Positions 14,992 through 22,517 of a DNA stretch of 64,000 nt are shown here, in pieces. How positions within the stretch are numbered: the first letter of the stretch is position 1; the number at the start of each line of letters is the position of its first letter. The notes under the pieces were generated by a model. The model did not search any database and was not told the origin of the DNA. It saw only the letters and a list, made by a program, of their open reading frames with translations. The translations under genes were made by a program, and so were the position numbers. The DNA is from DATJPR01 sp963752915 (GTDB lineage Bacteria > Bacteroidota > Ignavibacteria > UBA10030 > UBA6906). The stretch is from contig CAVVZZ010000014.1 of NCBI GenBank assembly GCA_963752915.1, positions 62,001-126,000 on the forward strand. Reading direction: 5' to 3'.

Positions 14992-16116
14992 TTACTGACC
15001 TGCTCTCGGGACCCGGGCACCAATGAGGCAGGTCACTTCGTAGGGAATCGTCTGCATCAGATCGGCGATGTCCCAGCCGTGAATTTCCTCATCGCGGTCC
15101 CGTCCCACAAGCGTCACGAGATCTCCTTCCTTCACAGATCCTTCCATGCCGACGTCCGCCATGACGTGGTCCATGCAGACCGTGCCGGCGATTGTGTACC
15201 GGCGTCCATTGATCAGTATGGACCCTCTGTTCGACAGGAGGCGTGAATACCCGTCTGCGTAGCCGATCGGAATTGTGGCGATCCGGGTCTGACGGGGTGC
15301 AGTGTACCTGCGGCCATAGGAAATGGTCGTTCCCGCGGCGACAGTCTTCACCTGCGTCACAACGGAGCGCAATGAGAGGACGGGCTTCAGCATCGTCTCT
15401 CCCCGCATCCCGCGTCTCGGGACGAATCCATAGAGCAGCAGTCCGGGTCGGACCATGCCGAAGTGGGCTTCGGGGAAGTTGATGATCGCTCCGCTGTTCG
15501 CCATGTGGACCAGCGGCGGCGTGATGCCGGCAGCCCTCAGGGAAGAAAGCACCGTTCGAAATCTGTCAAGCTGTTCACGGGCGAACGAGGGATCGAGCGA
15601 TTCGGACGTCGCGAAGTGGCTGTAGATCCCTTCAATCGAGAGGTTTGGCAAGCGCGCTACCGATGGCACGACGTCGTTCGCCTGTTCAAACGGAATTCCG
15701 AGCCGCCCCATCCCCGTGTCGATCTTCACGTGGACTCGCGCCACCTTGCCGAGTCGTCGGGCCGTGGCATCGATCCGCCGCGCGGTCTGTTCCGACGTCA
15801 CGGTCAGATCGCACTCTTCCTGCAAACACTGCTCTTCATGGTCGGGAGGGACGACTTCGAAGATGACCGTACGGTGGCGGATCCCGGCGCTGCGAAGGGA
15901 GAACGCCTCGGTGGATCGGGCGACGCCGAGCATCGCGGCGCCTTCTTCGATGGCTGCGCGGGATAGCGGAACCATCCCGTGACCGTAGGCGTTGGCTTTT
16001 ACGATCGGCATCACTTTGACATCATGGCCGACCAGGGATCGCACGACTCGGTAATTGCTGCGGAAGGCCTCGACGTCGATGAGCGCGTGTGTGGGATGCG
16101 GAGCGGAAGCGAGCAT
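14992..16116 (-). CDS. alr: Alanine racemase
   Basis: This 374-residue PLP enzyme of fold type III converts L- to D-alanine for peptidoglycan. The PLP lysine is in VMPIVKANAYGHGMVPL, the catalytic Tyr in ISYGRRYTAPRQTRI, and the C-terminal domain shows IATIPIGYADGYSRLLSNRG and VCMDHVMADV, all classical for Alr. The frame continues to 16203, but that extension is encoded by the heptad repeat described at 16151 and has no start context; ATG 16116 (MLASAPHPTHALIDVEAF) places the family start correctly. I see no strong ribosome-binding site before it. It is the first gene of a minus-strand series. Confidence 0.94.
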   Translation of the reverse strand: MLASAPHPTHALIDVEAFRSNYRVVRSLVGHDVKVMPIVKANAYGHGMVPLSRAAIEEGAAMLGVARSTEAFSLRSAGIRHRTVIFEVVPPDHEEQCLQEECDLTVTSEQTARRIDATARRLGKVARVHVKIDTGMGRLGIPFEQANDVVPSVARLPNLSIEGIYSHFATSESLDPSFAREQLDRFRTVLSSLRAAGITPPLVHMANSGAIINFPEAHFGMVRPGLLLYGFVPRRGMRGETMLKPVLSLRSVVTQVKTVAAGTTISYGRRYTAPRQTRIATIPIGYADGYSRLLSNRGSILINGRRYTIAGTVCMDHVMADVGMEGSVKEGDLVTLVGRDRDEEIHGWDIADLMQTIPYEVTCLIGARVPRAGQ

Positions 16117-16150
16117 AAGCAAATATCTTGAGATAAATCGGGGAAAGCAA

Positions 16151-16248
16151 GAAGACGGGAAACAGGGGACTGGGGACAGGGGACAGTAATTCAGAATTGT
16201 CAATTTCTGTCCACTGTCCCCTGTCGACTGTTCACTTCAAATTCTCTG
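16151..16248. repeat. Heptanucleotide repeat hairpin, locus 1
   Basis: Fourteen consecutive 7-base units can be laid out in phase from 16151 to 16248. The left half includes GGGGACT, GGGGACA and GGGGACA (16165-16185); the right half includes CTGTCCA, CTGTCCC, CTGTCGA and CTGTTCA (16207-16234). The halves form a hairpin: ACAGGGGACAGT at 16176-16187 is perfectly complementary to ACTGTCCCCTGT at 16213-16224, and CAGAA and TTCTG pair inside. The loop region reads GAATTG then CAATTTC. It lies between divergent genes alr and the S9 peptidase. The same architecture with other units recurs at 36825 and 57775. Confidence 0.75.
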
Positions 16249-16350
16249 ATAGCCTTGCCGGACGATCGCCGGTCTGGCTTAGTTGCATCTCACTCTCCCG
16301 CTGGCTACTTTTCTCCGAACTTTCCCCACCGATTTCCAAAGGATCTTCCC

Positions 16351-18417
16351 ATGTCCCGATACTGGCTTCTCTGCGTACTCGTGTTAACACTGAGTGCAAG
16401 CAGCTCAGCACAAAAACGTGCGTTGACCATCCGCGACCTGTATCATCTTAAAAGCGTTGACGATCCCCACATTTCTCCCGACAACTCCATGATCCTTTTT
16501 ACCATGCACGAGGATTACCTCGAAAAAGGAAAGGGGAATACGGATCTGTACGTGGTCAACGGCGACGGGACAGGGCTCAGGCAAATGACCGACAATCCTG
16601 CTAACGATGACTCGCCACGGTGGTCGCCCGATGGGAAATCGATTCTCTTTGGTTCCACTCGGGGTGGCTCCCCTCAGGTATGGCTCCTTCCGACCGACGG
16701 CGGCGAGGCGAAGCAGCTGACCGATTTTTCAATGGGCATCGGAAGCCCCCTCTGGCTCGCCGGCGGGAAGAGCTTCGTGTGCACGTCCGATGTCTTCCCG
16801 GAATGCGGTGCGGACAACGACTGCAATAAGAAGAACGATGAATCGCTCAGCGATGGTCCCCTGCAGGCGCACATGGCCGACCACCTGCTGTACCGTCACT
16901 GGACATCGTGGAAGGACGGGACGAGAACGCACACCTTCGTCTACAATATCGTTTCGAAAACGCTCATTGATCGTACGCCCGGGGATTTCGATGCTCCGTC
17001 CTTCTCGCTCGGCGGAGGGGGCACGGCGGTCTCCCCCGACGGCAAAGAGTTTTGCGTGGTTTCCAACCACGACCCCGTCGAGGCCCGGAGCACGAACGGC
17101 GATCTCTGGACTGTCCCTGTCGACGGCGGACCCATGGTAAATATCACCGCGGAAAACAAAGCCTTCGACGGCGATCCTCAGTATTCACCGGACGGCCGGT
17201 ATATCGCCTACAGGACCCAGAGCATCCCGGGTTATGAATCGGACCTGTTTCGGATTGCACTCTATGACAGGAAGACCAGGTCGCACGAGATCATTAGCGG
17301 GGACTTCAACAACTGGGTCAACCAGATCGCGTGGGCACCGGATTCCCGCAGCATTTATTTTCTTGCAGACGTGAAGGGGCACGTCCCTCTGTACAACATT
17401 GACATTGCCACGAGAAAGATCCGGCTTGTCCTCGACGCGAAGACCATCGACGCATTCGACATCTCGTCCGATGGAAAATGGATCGCCTTCGTCCGGCGGT
17501 CCATTGCGGAGCCGAGGGAATTGTGGTCGGTCCGGACTGATGGGACCCACCTCCGCCAACTCACGTTTTTCAACAAGCCGGTGTCGGACTCCGTTGACTT
17601 TCGACCCGCGACCGAACTCTGGATTCCGTCCCCGTCCGGGAAGATGATTCAGACATTTCTGGTGACTCCGCACAATTTCGATCCGTCGAAAAAGTATCCC
17701 GTGATCCTGAACGTCCATGGCGGACCGCAGGGCCAGTGGGCCGATGCGTTCCGCGGGGACTGGCAGGTGTACCCCGGGGCCGGCTATGTTCTTGCGTTCC
17801 CGAATCCGACAGGATCCACAGGGGAAGGCCAGGAGTTCACGGCAGCCATTTCGAAGGATTGGGGAGGGAAGGTGTATGAAGATGTGATGGCGGTGACCGA
17901 TTCCATTGCAAAACTGCCGTACGTCGATTCGAACCGGATGGGGGCGATGGGATGGTCGTACGGCGGCTATATGATGATGTGGTTGGAAGGACACACCTCA
18001 AGGTTCAAAGCCATCGCATGCATGATGGGCGTCTACGATCTGGCCGCCATGCACGGGAGCACCGAAGAACTCTGGTTCCCGGAGTGGGAGTTGCGCGGCG
18101 AACCATGGAATTCCGACCTGTACACGAAATGGTCTCCGAACCAGTTTGTGAAGGACTTCAAGACGCCGTGTCTGGTGATCACCGGCGAGCGCGACTACCG
18201 TGTTCCCTACACACAAAGCCTGGAATTCTTCACCGATCTTCAATTGATGAACGTTCCATCCCGGCTTATCGTTTTCAAGAATGACGGCCATTGGCCAAGT
18301 CCTGTGAAATCGATGCCGTTCTATTATAACGCACATCTCGATTGGTTTCACACGTATCTTGGCGGCGATCCTGCGCCGTTCGACATGACAAAGATGTTGA
18401 GGAACCAGGCATATTAG
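16351..18417 (+). CDS. Secreted S9 family (prolyl oligopeptidase-type) serine peptidase
   Basis: This 688-residue protein has a signal peptide (MSRYWLLCVLVLTLSASSSA, cleavage before QKRALT), a beta-propeller domain with repeated SPDG/WSPDG blades, and a C-terminal alpha/beta-hydrolase domain. The catalytic Ser is in MGWSYGGYMMMW, Asp follows in ITGERDYRVPYTQS, and His in NDGHWPSPVKS. The stretch VILNVHGGPQGQW supplies the oxyanion hole. This is the layout of dipeptidyl-peptidase IV and acylaminoacyl-peptidase relatives. ATG 16351 with AAAGGA upstream is preferred over the longer frame from 16255. A blade insert with CGADNDCNKK may hold a disulfide. It acts on short peptides in the periplasm or on the surface. 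Confidence 0.88.
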   Translation: MSRYWLLCVLVLTLSASSSAQKRALTIRDLYHLKSVDDPHISPDNSMILFTMHEDYLEKGKGNTDLYVVNGDGTGLRQMTDNPANDDSPRWSPDGKSILFGSTRGGSPQVWLLPTDGGEAKQLTDFSMGIGSPLWLAGGKSFVCTSDVFPECGADNDCNKKNDESLSDGPLQAHMADHLLYRHWTSWKDGTRTHTFVYNIVSKTLIDRTPGDFDAPSFSLGGGGTAVSPDGKEFCVVSNHDPVEARSTNGDLWTVPVDGGPMVNITAENKAFDGDPQYSPDGRYIAYRTQSIPGYESDLFRIALYDRKTRSHEIISGDFNNWVNQIAWAPDSRSIYFLADVKGHVPLYNIDIATRKIRLVLDAKTIDAFDISSDGKWIAFVRRSIAEPRELWSVRTDGTHLRQLTFFNKPVSDSVDFRPATELWIPSPSGKMIQTFLVTPHNFDPSKKYPVILNVHGGPQGQWADAFRGDWQVYPGAGYVLAFPNPTGSTGEGQEFTAAISKDWGGKVYEDVMAVTDSIAKLPYVDSNRMGAMGWSYGGYMMMWLEGHTSRFKAIACMMGVYDLAAMHGSTEELWFPEWELRGEPWNSDLYTKWSPNQFVKDFKTPCLVITGERDYRVPYTQSLEFFTDLQLMNVPSRLIVFKNDGHWPSPVKSMPFYYNAHLDWFHTYLGGDPAPFDMTKMLRNQAY

Positions 18418-18549
18418 GTTCTCTGGCGTTTACTGCCGTTGTCCCCTCGTCGCGCGTTCAGCGGATCGAAGGCGGTGGCGAGCGACCGAAGAGTCGGGGC
18501 AGGACAAAGCCGGCGAAGGAGAATTCCACGACGAAAGGGTGAGTGACGC

Positions 18550-19044
18550 GTGAAGGCGCCGGACATTCCGATGACGACCGGTGTTCGATTCCTCAAATCG
18601 AACGGAATCGTTTTCACGCCGCATCTGTACGAGTACGAGGAACATGGGGGGACACATCGCGCAGCGGCTGAACTCGGCGTTGATGAACATTGCATCATCA
18701 AGACCCTCCTTTTCGAAACGAGCGAACGACGGCCGATGATCGTCCTCATGCACGGCGATCGTGAGGTCTCGGCGAAGCAGCTGGCCCGAGTGCTCAATGT
18801 GCGCTCGGTCGCGCCATGCGACATTCCCACGGCGCAGCGCCTCACGGGCTACAGCGTGGGAGGAATCTCTCCGTTTGGCACCCGGTCCACCCTCCCCGTG
18901 ATTGCGGAGCGGACGATATTTGACCTTCCTGAAGTGTTTATTAATGGGGGGAAGAGGGGATTCCTCGTGAAGATCGTACCCGGAGAGATCGATCGCGTCT
19001 TCCAACCGATGAAGGTCGATGTCGGCCTCGTCGAGCCGGGTTGA
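18550..19044 (+). CDS. ybaK: Cys-tRNA(Pro)/aminoacyl-tRNA deacylase, YbaK/EbsC family
   Basis: This 164-residue protein hydrolyses mischarged aminoacyl-tRNA, typically Cys-tRNA(Pro). Conserved YbaK stretches are GVRFLKSNGIVFTPHLYEY, the catalytic lysine region CIIKTLLFET, VLMHGDREVSAKQLARVL, and the C-terminal GYSVGGISPFGTR and VFINGGKRGFLVKI. The first possible start is a GTG at 18550; the ATG at 18571 (MTTGVRFLK) also fits and would drop seven residues. It lies 132 bases after the S9 peptidase on the same strand; a promoter for apaG overlaps its stop codon. Confidence 0.87.
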   Translation: MKAPDIPMTTGVRFLKSNGIVFTPHLYEYEEHGGTHRAAAELGVDEHCIIKTLLFETSERRPMIVLMHGDREVSAKQLARVLNVRSVAPCDIPTAQRLTGYSVGGISPFGTRSTLPVIAERTIFDLPEVFINGGKRGFLVKIVPGEIDRVFQPMKVDVGLVEPG

Positions 19045-19069
19045 GCTTGACGGACCTGACTTGTATATT
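19041..19069 (+). promoter_or_regulatory. Sigma-70-type promoter upstream of apaG
   Basis: TTGAGC at 19041-19046 and TATATT at 19064-19069 are 17 bases apart. The -35 box overlaps the ybaK stop codon. The apaG start is 28 bases downstream of the -10 box. Confidence 0.5.
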
Positions 19070-19096
19070 TCAGCGTAGGCGTCAGGGGGATTCAGA

Positions 19097-19480
19097 ATGA
19101 CCGTGTACACTGCAACAACGGAAGACATTACCGTCCGTGTCCGACCGGTCTATCTCGACGGTCAATCAAGCGTCATCGAGCGAAAATTCGTTTTCGCCTA
19201 TTTTATCCGGATCGAGAACAACGGTCCCGACAGCGTGCAGTTGCTCCGCCGTCACTGGTACATTCAGGAAGGCGCCGGAGAAGTCAAGGAGGTGGAGGGC
19301 GAGGGCGTTGTAGGAAGCCAGCCCACGATATCCGCTGGTCGGTGGCACGAGTATAACAGTTTCTGCGTTCTGGAATCGTTCGAAGGTTCGATGGAAGGAA
19401 CGTATCTCATGCAACGTCCCCACGGCGAGCAATTTCACGTGGTGATCCCGAAGTTCACGTTGCGGGCATTGGCGAATTGA
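19097..19480 (+). CDS. apaG: ApaG domain protein
   Basis: This 127-residue immunoglobulin-like protein matches ApaG: TATTEDITVRVRPVYL, FVFAYFIRIENNG, LLRRHWYI, the glycine-rich GEGVVGSQPTISAGRWHEYNSF, and the closing GTYLMQR followed by VVIPKFTLRA. ApaG was named from the apaH region in enterobacteria and linked to Co2+/Mg2+ handling, and its fold recurs in eukaryotic F-box and polymerase-associated proteins. The biochemical role remains unclear. It ends 41 bases before panD, possibly in one transcript from the promoter at 19041. Confidence 0.9.
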   Translation: MTVYTATTEDITVRVRPVYLDGQSSVIERKFVFAYFIRIENNGPDSVQLLRRHWYIQEGAGEVKEVEGEGVVGSQPTISAGRWHEYNSFCVLESFEGSMEGTYLMQRPHGEQFHVVIPKFTLRALAN

Positions 19481-19521
19481 CATCCACAGAGTCCGGCGGG
19501 AATTCCGGTCTGAAAACACCT

Positions 19522-19926
19522 ATGATCAACGGAACGCGAAAATTGCTCCGCGCCAAGATCCACAGGGCGACAGTTACAGATGCAGATCTGGACTACGAGG
19601 GGAGTCTCACGATTCCGCCGGAACTCATGACGCTCGCGGACATCAAGGAGTTCGAAGCAGTCAACGTCTGGAATGTCAACCGCGGAACCCGGTTTGAAAC
19701 GTATGCGATCACCGGGGAGCAGGGCTCCGGCAGAATCTGCGTGAACGGTGCGGCCGCTCACCTCGCGTCACCCGGCGACCTCGTCATCATTGCCTGCTTT
19801 TCCAACGTCCCGGAAGCCCAGGCATCGGAAGTCCGCCCGATCGTGATCTTTGTTGATGAGAAGAACCGCGCAGTGCGGAGCGACGTGGAGGTTCCGGGAC
19901 CTCACAGGCGCGGCGACGACTGCTGA
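19522..19926 (+). CDS. panD: Aspartate 1-decarboxylase
   Basis: This 134-residue pyruvoyl enzyme makes beta-alanine from L-aspartate for pantothenate and CoA. The proenzyme cleaves itself between Gly and Ser in DYEGSLTIPPELM to create the pyruvoyl group. Other family stretches are KLLRAKIHRATVTDADL at the start and GRICVNGAAAHLASPGDLVIIACF, with the ENGAAAH-like binding loop here as VNGAAAH. ATG 19522 gives the standard N-terminus; the frame is open to a TTG at 19477 that would only add unrelated residues. The 3' end overlaps the convergent metallophosphoesterase by 25 bases. No other pantothenate gene is present here. Confidence 0.94.
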   Translation: MINGTRKLLRAKIHRATVTDADLDYEGSLTIPPELMTLADIKEFEAVNVWNVNRGTRFETYAITGEQGSGRICVNGAAAHLASPGDLVIIACFSNVPEAQASEVRPIVIFVDEKNRAVRSDVEVPGPHRRGDDC

Positions 19927-21074
19927 TCGGACCGGAGCTCGATCCTCACGATCTCCGGCCTGTTCCCCGTCCTGACAGGCGGCCCCCAGGTTCCCACGCC
20001 GCTGGAAACGTAGAATTGTGTCCCCCCCTTCTTCAAATAGCCCCAGCTCACCTCATAGATCGCGTTCGTGATCATATTGAACGGCCACAATTGACCGTGA
20101 TGGGTGTGGCCGGAAAGCTGCAAGTCCACCCCCGCGTTCACCGCCTCGTCGAGATGAAACGGCTGGTGGTCCATCGCAATCAGCGGTCGGGAGTGGTCTC
20201 TCCCGTTGAGAAGTTGTTCGAAGGTCTTTCTTGTGATGCCGCTCATGCCGGCACTGCGATCTTCTCTGCCTATCAGGGTGATACCGCAGGGGAGATCCAC
20301 CACCTCATCACGTAACACCGTGATCCCATGCTCGCGGAGATAGCGCACCGCAGGCTCCACCCCGCCGATATATTCGTGATTCCCGGTGATCGCGTAGACA
20401 CCATACCGTGCCCGGAGTCCCCGGAGTTTCTCACCGAGATTTCCCCTGATGACAGGTCCGAGATCCTCATCAACGAGGTCGCCGGGGAGGAGGATGAGAT
20501 CGGCGCCGAGCGCATTCAGCGAATCCACGATGGCCGCGCATCTCTTCGGACCGATGATCGTCCCCAGATGAAGGTCCGAAGCTACCGCAATGGTGATTCC
20601 GCCTTCGGGAAGAGGTTTCGACAGCAAGACTGTCAGCCGATGCACCCGGGGATGCCGCGCGTTCCAGTGCCCGAATCCGAGAACCGCCCCGACAAGAACA
20701 ATGACTCCTGCCAGAACATCATGGCCAAGCGCAATGCCTCCCCCGGCGATCCATTCCCGCAACGGAGTAATCCAGACCGCAAGAAGGCGGACAAGGTCGA
20801 TGGCAACGCACGCAAGAAAAAAGTAGAGCATCGCCCCGAGCCACAACGAGCCCATCCAGAGAAACGCCGAGGAAACGACGGAACTCCATCGTCGTTCAAG
20901 CACCCGTCCCAGAACAAACGTCGATGCAAGGAGGAAAAAAGCCGCGAAGTACACCCATCGTAGTCCAGGCTCGCCCCGGAGTGCGCCCCAGCCGGAAAGA
21001 TAGACGTAGATGTTGATGAGTGCGTAGATCGCAAAGAAAATACTGAAGAAGGCAATGACGACGGATCGCTTCAT
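19902..21074 (-). CDS. Membrane-anchored calcineurin-like metallophosphoesterase (YkuE/YaeI type)
   Basis: This 390-residue protein has about four N-terminal transmembrane segments (first 150 residues) and a C-terminal metallophosphoesterase domain. Metal-ligand motifs occur in order: VASDLHLG (DxH), LLPGDLVDED (GD), TGNHEYIGG (GNHE), MDHQP, and LSGHTHHGQLWPF (GHTH). Relatives cleave lipid-linked phosphates such as UDP-diacylglucosamine or act on unknown phosphodiesters at the membrane. The start ATG overlaps the stop codon of the DAHP synthase gene by four bases (ATGA type), so the two are translated together. The stop overlaps panD convergently. The substrate cannot be told from the sequence. 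Confidence 0.87.
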   Translation of the reverse strand: MKRSVVIAFFSIFFAIYALINIYVYLSGWGALRGEPGLRWVYFAAFFLLASTFVLGRVLERRWSSVVSSAFLWMGSLWLGAMLYFFLACVAIDLVRLLAVWITPLREWIAGGGIALGHDVLAGVIVLVGAVLGFGHWNARHPRVHRLTVLLSKPLPEGGITIAVASDLHLGTIIGPKRCAAIVDSLNALGADLILLPGDLVDEDLGPVIRGNLGEKLRGLRARYGVYAITGNHEYIGGVEPAVRYLREHGITVLRDEVVDLPCGITLIGREDRSAGMSGITRKTFEQLLNGRDHSRPLIAMDHQPFHLDEAVNAGVDLQLSGHTHHGQLWPFNMITNAIYEVSWGYLKKGGTQFYVSSGVGTWGPPVRTGNRPEIVRIELRSDQQSSPRL

Positions 21075-22108
21075 ACCCGGGCGGCCTCTGCTCCGGCTGT
21101 GGTTCTTCCCATAGCCCGAGCCACCTTCGAGACTTCCGACATCAACGTTGAGAAGACGTCGGGCGTGATCGATTGGTCGCCGTCAGACAGTGCCGTCTCC
21201 GGATCAGGATGGACTTCGATGATTAAACCATCGGCGCCAGCTGCAATTGCAGCCCGGCTCATCGCCAGGACGAGATCGTGGCGGCCGGTGCCGTGACTCG
21301 GATCGACGATGATCGGCAAATGGGAGAGCTGCTTGACGGCAGGGACGATGTTCAAGTCAAGCGTGTTCCTCGAGTATTCAACAAAGGTCCGGATCCCCCG
21401 TTCACAGAGGATGACGTGAGGGTTCCCGCCGGACAAAATATATTCGGCGCTCATGAGGAATTCGTTGAAGGTGGCAGAGAGGCCGCGTTTGAGAAGAATT
21501 GGCTTCCCGATCTTCGAAAGACTCCGCAGGAGTTTCGTGTTTTGCATGTTCCTTGCCCCCACCTGAAGGAGATCGGCATATTCCGCAACGACGTCGACCT
21601 CGGAGGATTCCATGACTTCCGTGACAATCCCAAGACCGGTCTTTTCCCGGGCTTTTGCGAGAAGCTCGAGTCCCTTCTCGCCGAGCCCCTGGAAAGCATA
21701 GGGGCTTGTCCGGGGTTTGTACGCCCCTCCCCTGAGCAGCCTTCCCCCTGCCGCTTTGACGGCTTCAGCAGTCAGGAGAATCTGTTCTTCGCTCTCGACC
21801 GAGCACGGCCCTCCAATGACGATGATTTCTTCGCCGCCGATCGGCACTCCGGCGACGGAGACAACGGTGTCTGAAGCCTTGAACTCCCGGCTCGCAAGCT
21901 TGTAGGGCTTCAGGATGGGGATGACATCGTCGACGTGCGCGATCGTCGCGAGCTGATCCCGGTCGATCAGTCGTTCATCGCCAATCACCCCGATCACCGT
22001 TCGTTCCGTCCCGCGCACCACGTGGGGAGTGAGACCAAGTTCCGTGATTCGGAGCGAGACATGTTCAATGTCTGCATCGGTTGCCCGCGGTTTCATTACG
22101 ATGATCAT
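21071..22108 (-). CDS. aroF: 3-deoxy-7-phosphoheptulonate (DAHP) synthase, type I-beta with regulatory domain
   Basis: This 345-residue enzyme condenses phosphoenolpyruvate and erythrose 4-phosphate, the first step of the shikimate pathway. Residues 1 to about 75 form a ferredoxin-like regulatory domain (MIIVMKPRATDADIEHV, then HVDDVIPILKPYKLASREF) as in the Thermotoga enzyme, where it gives feedback inhibition by Tyr/Phe. The catalytic barrel shows VIGGPCSVESEEQIL, LRGGAYKPRTSPYAFQGLGE, QVGARNMQN, LLKRGLSATFNEF and IVDPSHGTGRHD. ATG 22108 (not 22120) matches the family N-terminus and has GGAG six bases upstream. The leader upstream contains a terminator hairpin immediately before the ribosome-binding site; see the separate entries. 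Confidence 0.94.
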   Translation of the reverse strand: MIIVMKPRATDADIEHVSLRITELGLTPHVVRGTERTVIGVIGDERLIDRDQLATIAHVDDVIPILKPYKLASREFKASDTVVSVAGVPIGGEEIIVIGGPCSVESEEQILLTAEAVKAAGGRLLRGGAYKPRTSPYAFQGLGEKGLELLAKAREKTGLGIVTEVMESSEVDVVAEYADLLQVGARNMQNTKLLRSLSKIGKPILLKRGLSATFNEFLMSAEYILSGGNPHVILCERGIRTFVEYSRNTLDLNIVPAVKQLSHLPIIVDPSHGTGRHDLVLAMSRAAIAAGADGLIIEVHPDPETALSDGDQSITPDVFSTLMSEVSKVARAMGRTTAGAEAARV

Positions 22109-22130
22109 TGAAGGCTCCAAGAATTACAAT

Positions 22131-22160
22131 GAAAAACCCCGCCTGAGGTCCGGGCGGGGT
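22131..22160 (-). terminator. Intrinsic terminator (attenuator) in the DAHP synthase leader
   Basis: On the minus strand ACCCCGCC (22160-22153) pairs perfectly with GGCGGGGT (22143-22136) over a 9-base loop, followed by TTTTC. It lies 28 bases upstream of the aroF start codon. No gene precedes it on this strand, since the neighbour is divergent, so its position argues for premature termination within the aroF leader rather than the end of another transcript. Confidence 0.8.
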
Positions 22161-22265
22161 GTCTGTTAGCAGAGAGATACAAAACGCAGACCGCTCCTCA
22201 TCCCGGGCATGCCGGGTGAGTAAAGTATGAAAGAGCGGGAGATAGCGACAGCAGGCTGAAGTGCA
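22161..22265 (-). promoter_or_regulatory. DAHP synthase leader with upstream hairpin and possible antiterminator
   Basis: Between the predicted promoter and the terminator the leader contains a second stable hairpin: on the plus strand CTCATCCCGG (22197-22206) pairs with CCGGGTGAG (22212-22220), with one bulged base, around GCATG. GTCTG just after it (minus strand, 22191-22187) can pair with CAGAC (22165-22161) right before the terminator, an alternative that would compete with the terminator stem. A 14-codon ORF (22210-22166, starting MPGMRSG, ending at the antiterminator region) has one Phe and no Tyr or Trp, so a classical aromatic leader peptide is not supported. No known riboswitch or T-box motif was recognised. 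Confidence 0.5.
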
Positions 22266-22271
22266 TTGGAG

Positions 22272-22300
22272 AGTATACAAATACCATTCTTCACAAGCAA
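22272..22300 (-). promoter_or_regulatory. Sigma-70-type promoter for the DAHP synthase operon
   Basis: On the minus strand TTGCTT (22300-22295) and TATACT (22277-22272) are 17 bases apart. Transcription would start near 22265, giving a leader of about 155 bases before aroF. The -10 box matches five of six consensus positions; the -35 box is weaker. Confidence 0.6.
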
Positions 22301-22517
22301 CTTGGGCGATGGGAAACTCAACATTGTCGATATTGTTTTTTCACTGCCCCTTGTCTTTTTTGGTTTTCTTTGTGTACGTTGCAGACGCGTTTTTCACGCA
22401 GGCGTCGTCCGGGCTCTCACTGTACCCTCCCGACTCGCCAATGGCTGCACTTTTCCGAGGGCACTCGCAGCAGCCATCCTCACATTCCCCATTTACACAA
22501 CCTCAAGAGGAGTTCCT
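22301..22517. other. Upstream region of the FadL-like porin, nothing firm
   Basis: Together with the aroF leader this makes a 409-base gene-free gap. The part next to the porin is rich in T on the plus strand around 22335-22375. An open frame runs through it in phase with the porin (from 22266) but shows no start context. I could not settle on a promoter. The porin ribosome-binding site AGAGGAG at 22506-22512 is clear. Confidence 0.4.

Noticed and set aside
22166..22210. Leader peptide for aromatic amino-acid attenuation
   Set aside because: The 14-codon frame has a single Phe and no Tyr or Trp, and no ribosome-binding site; kept only as a note in the leader entry.
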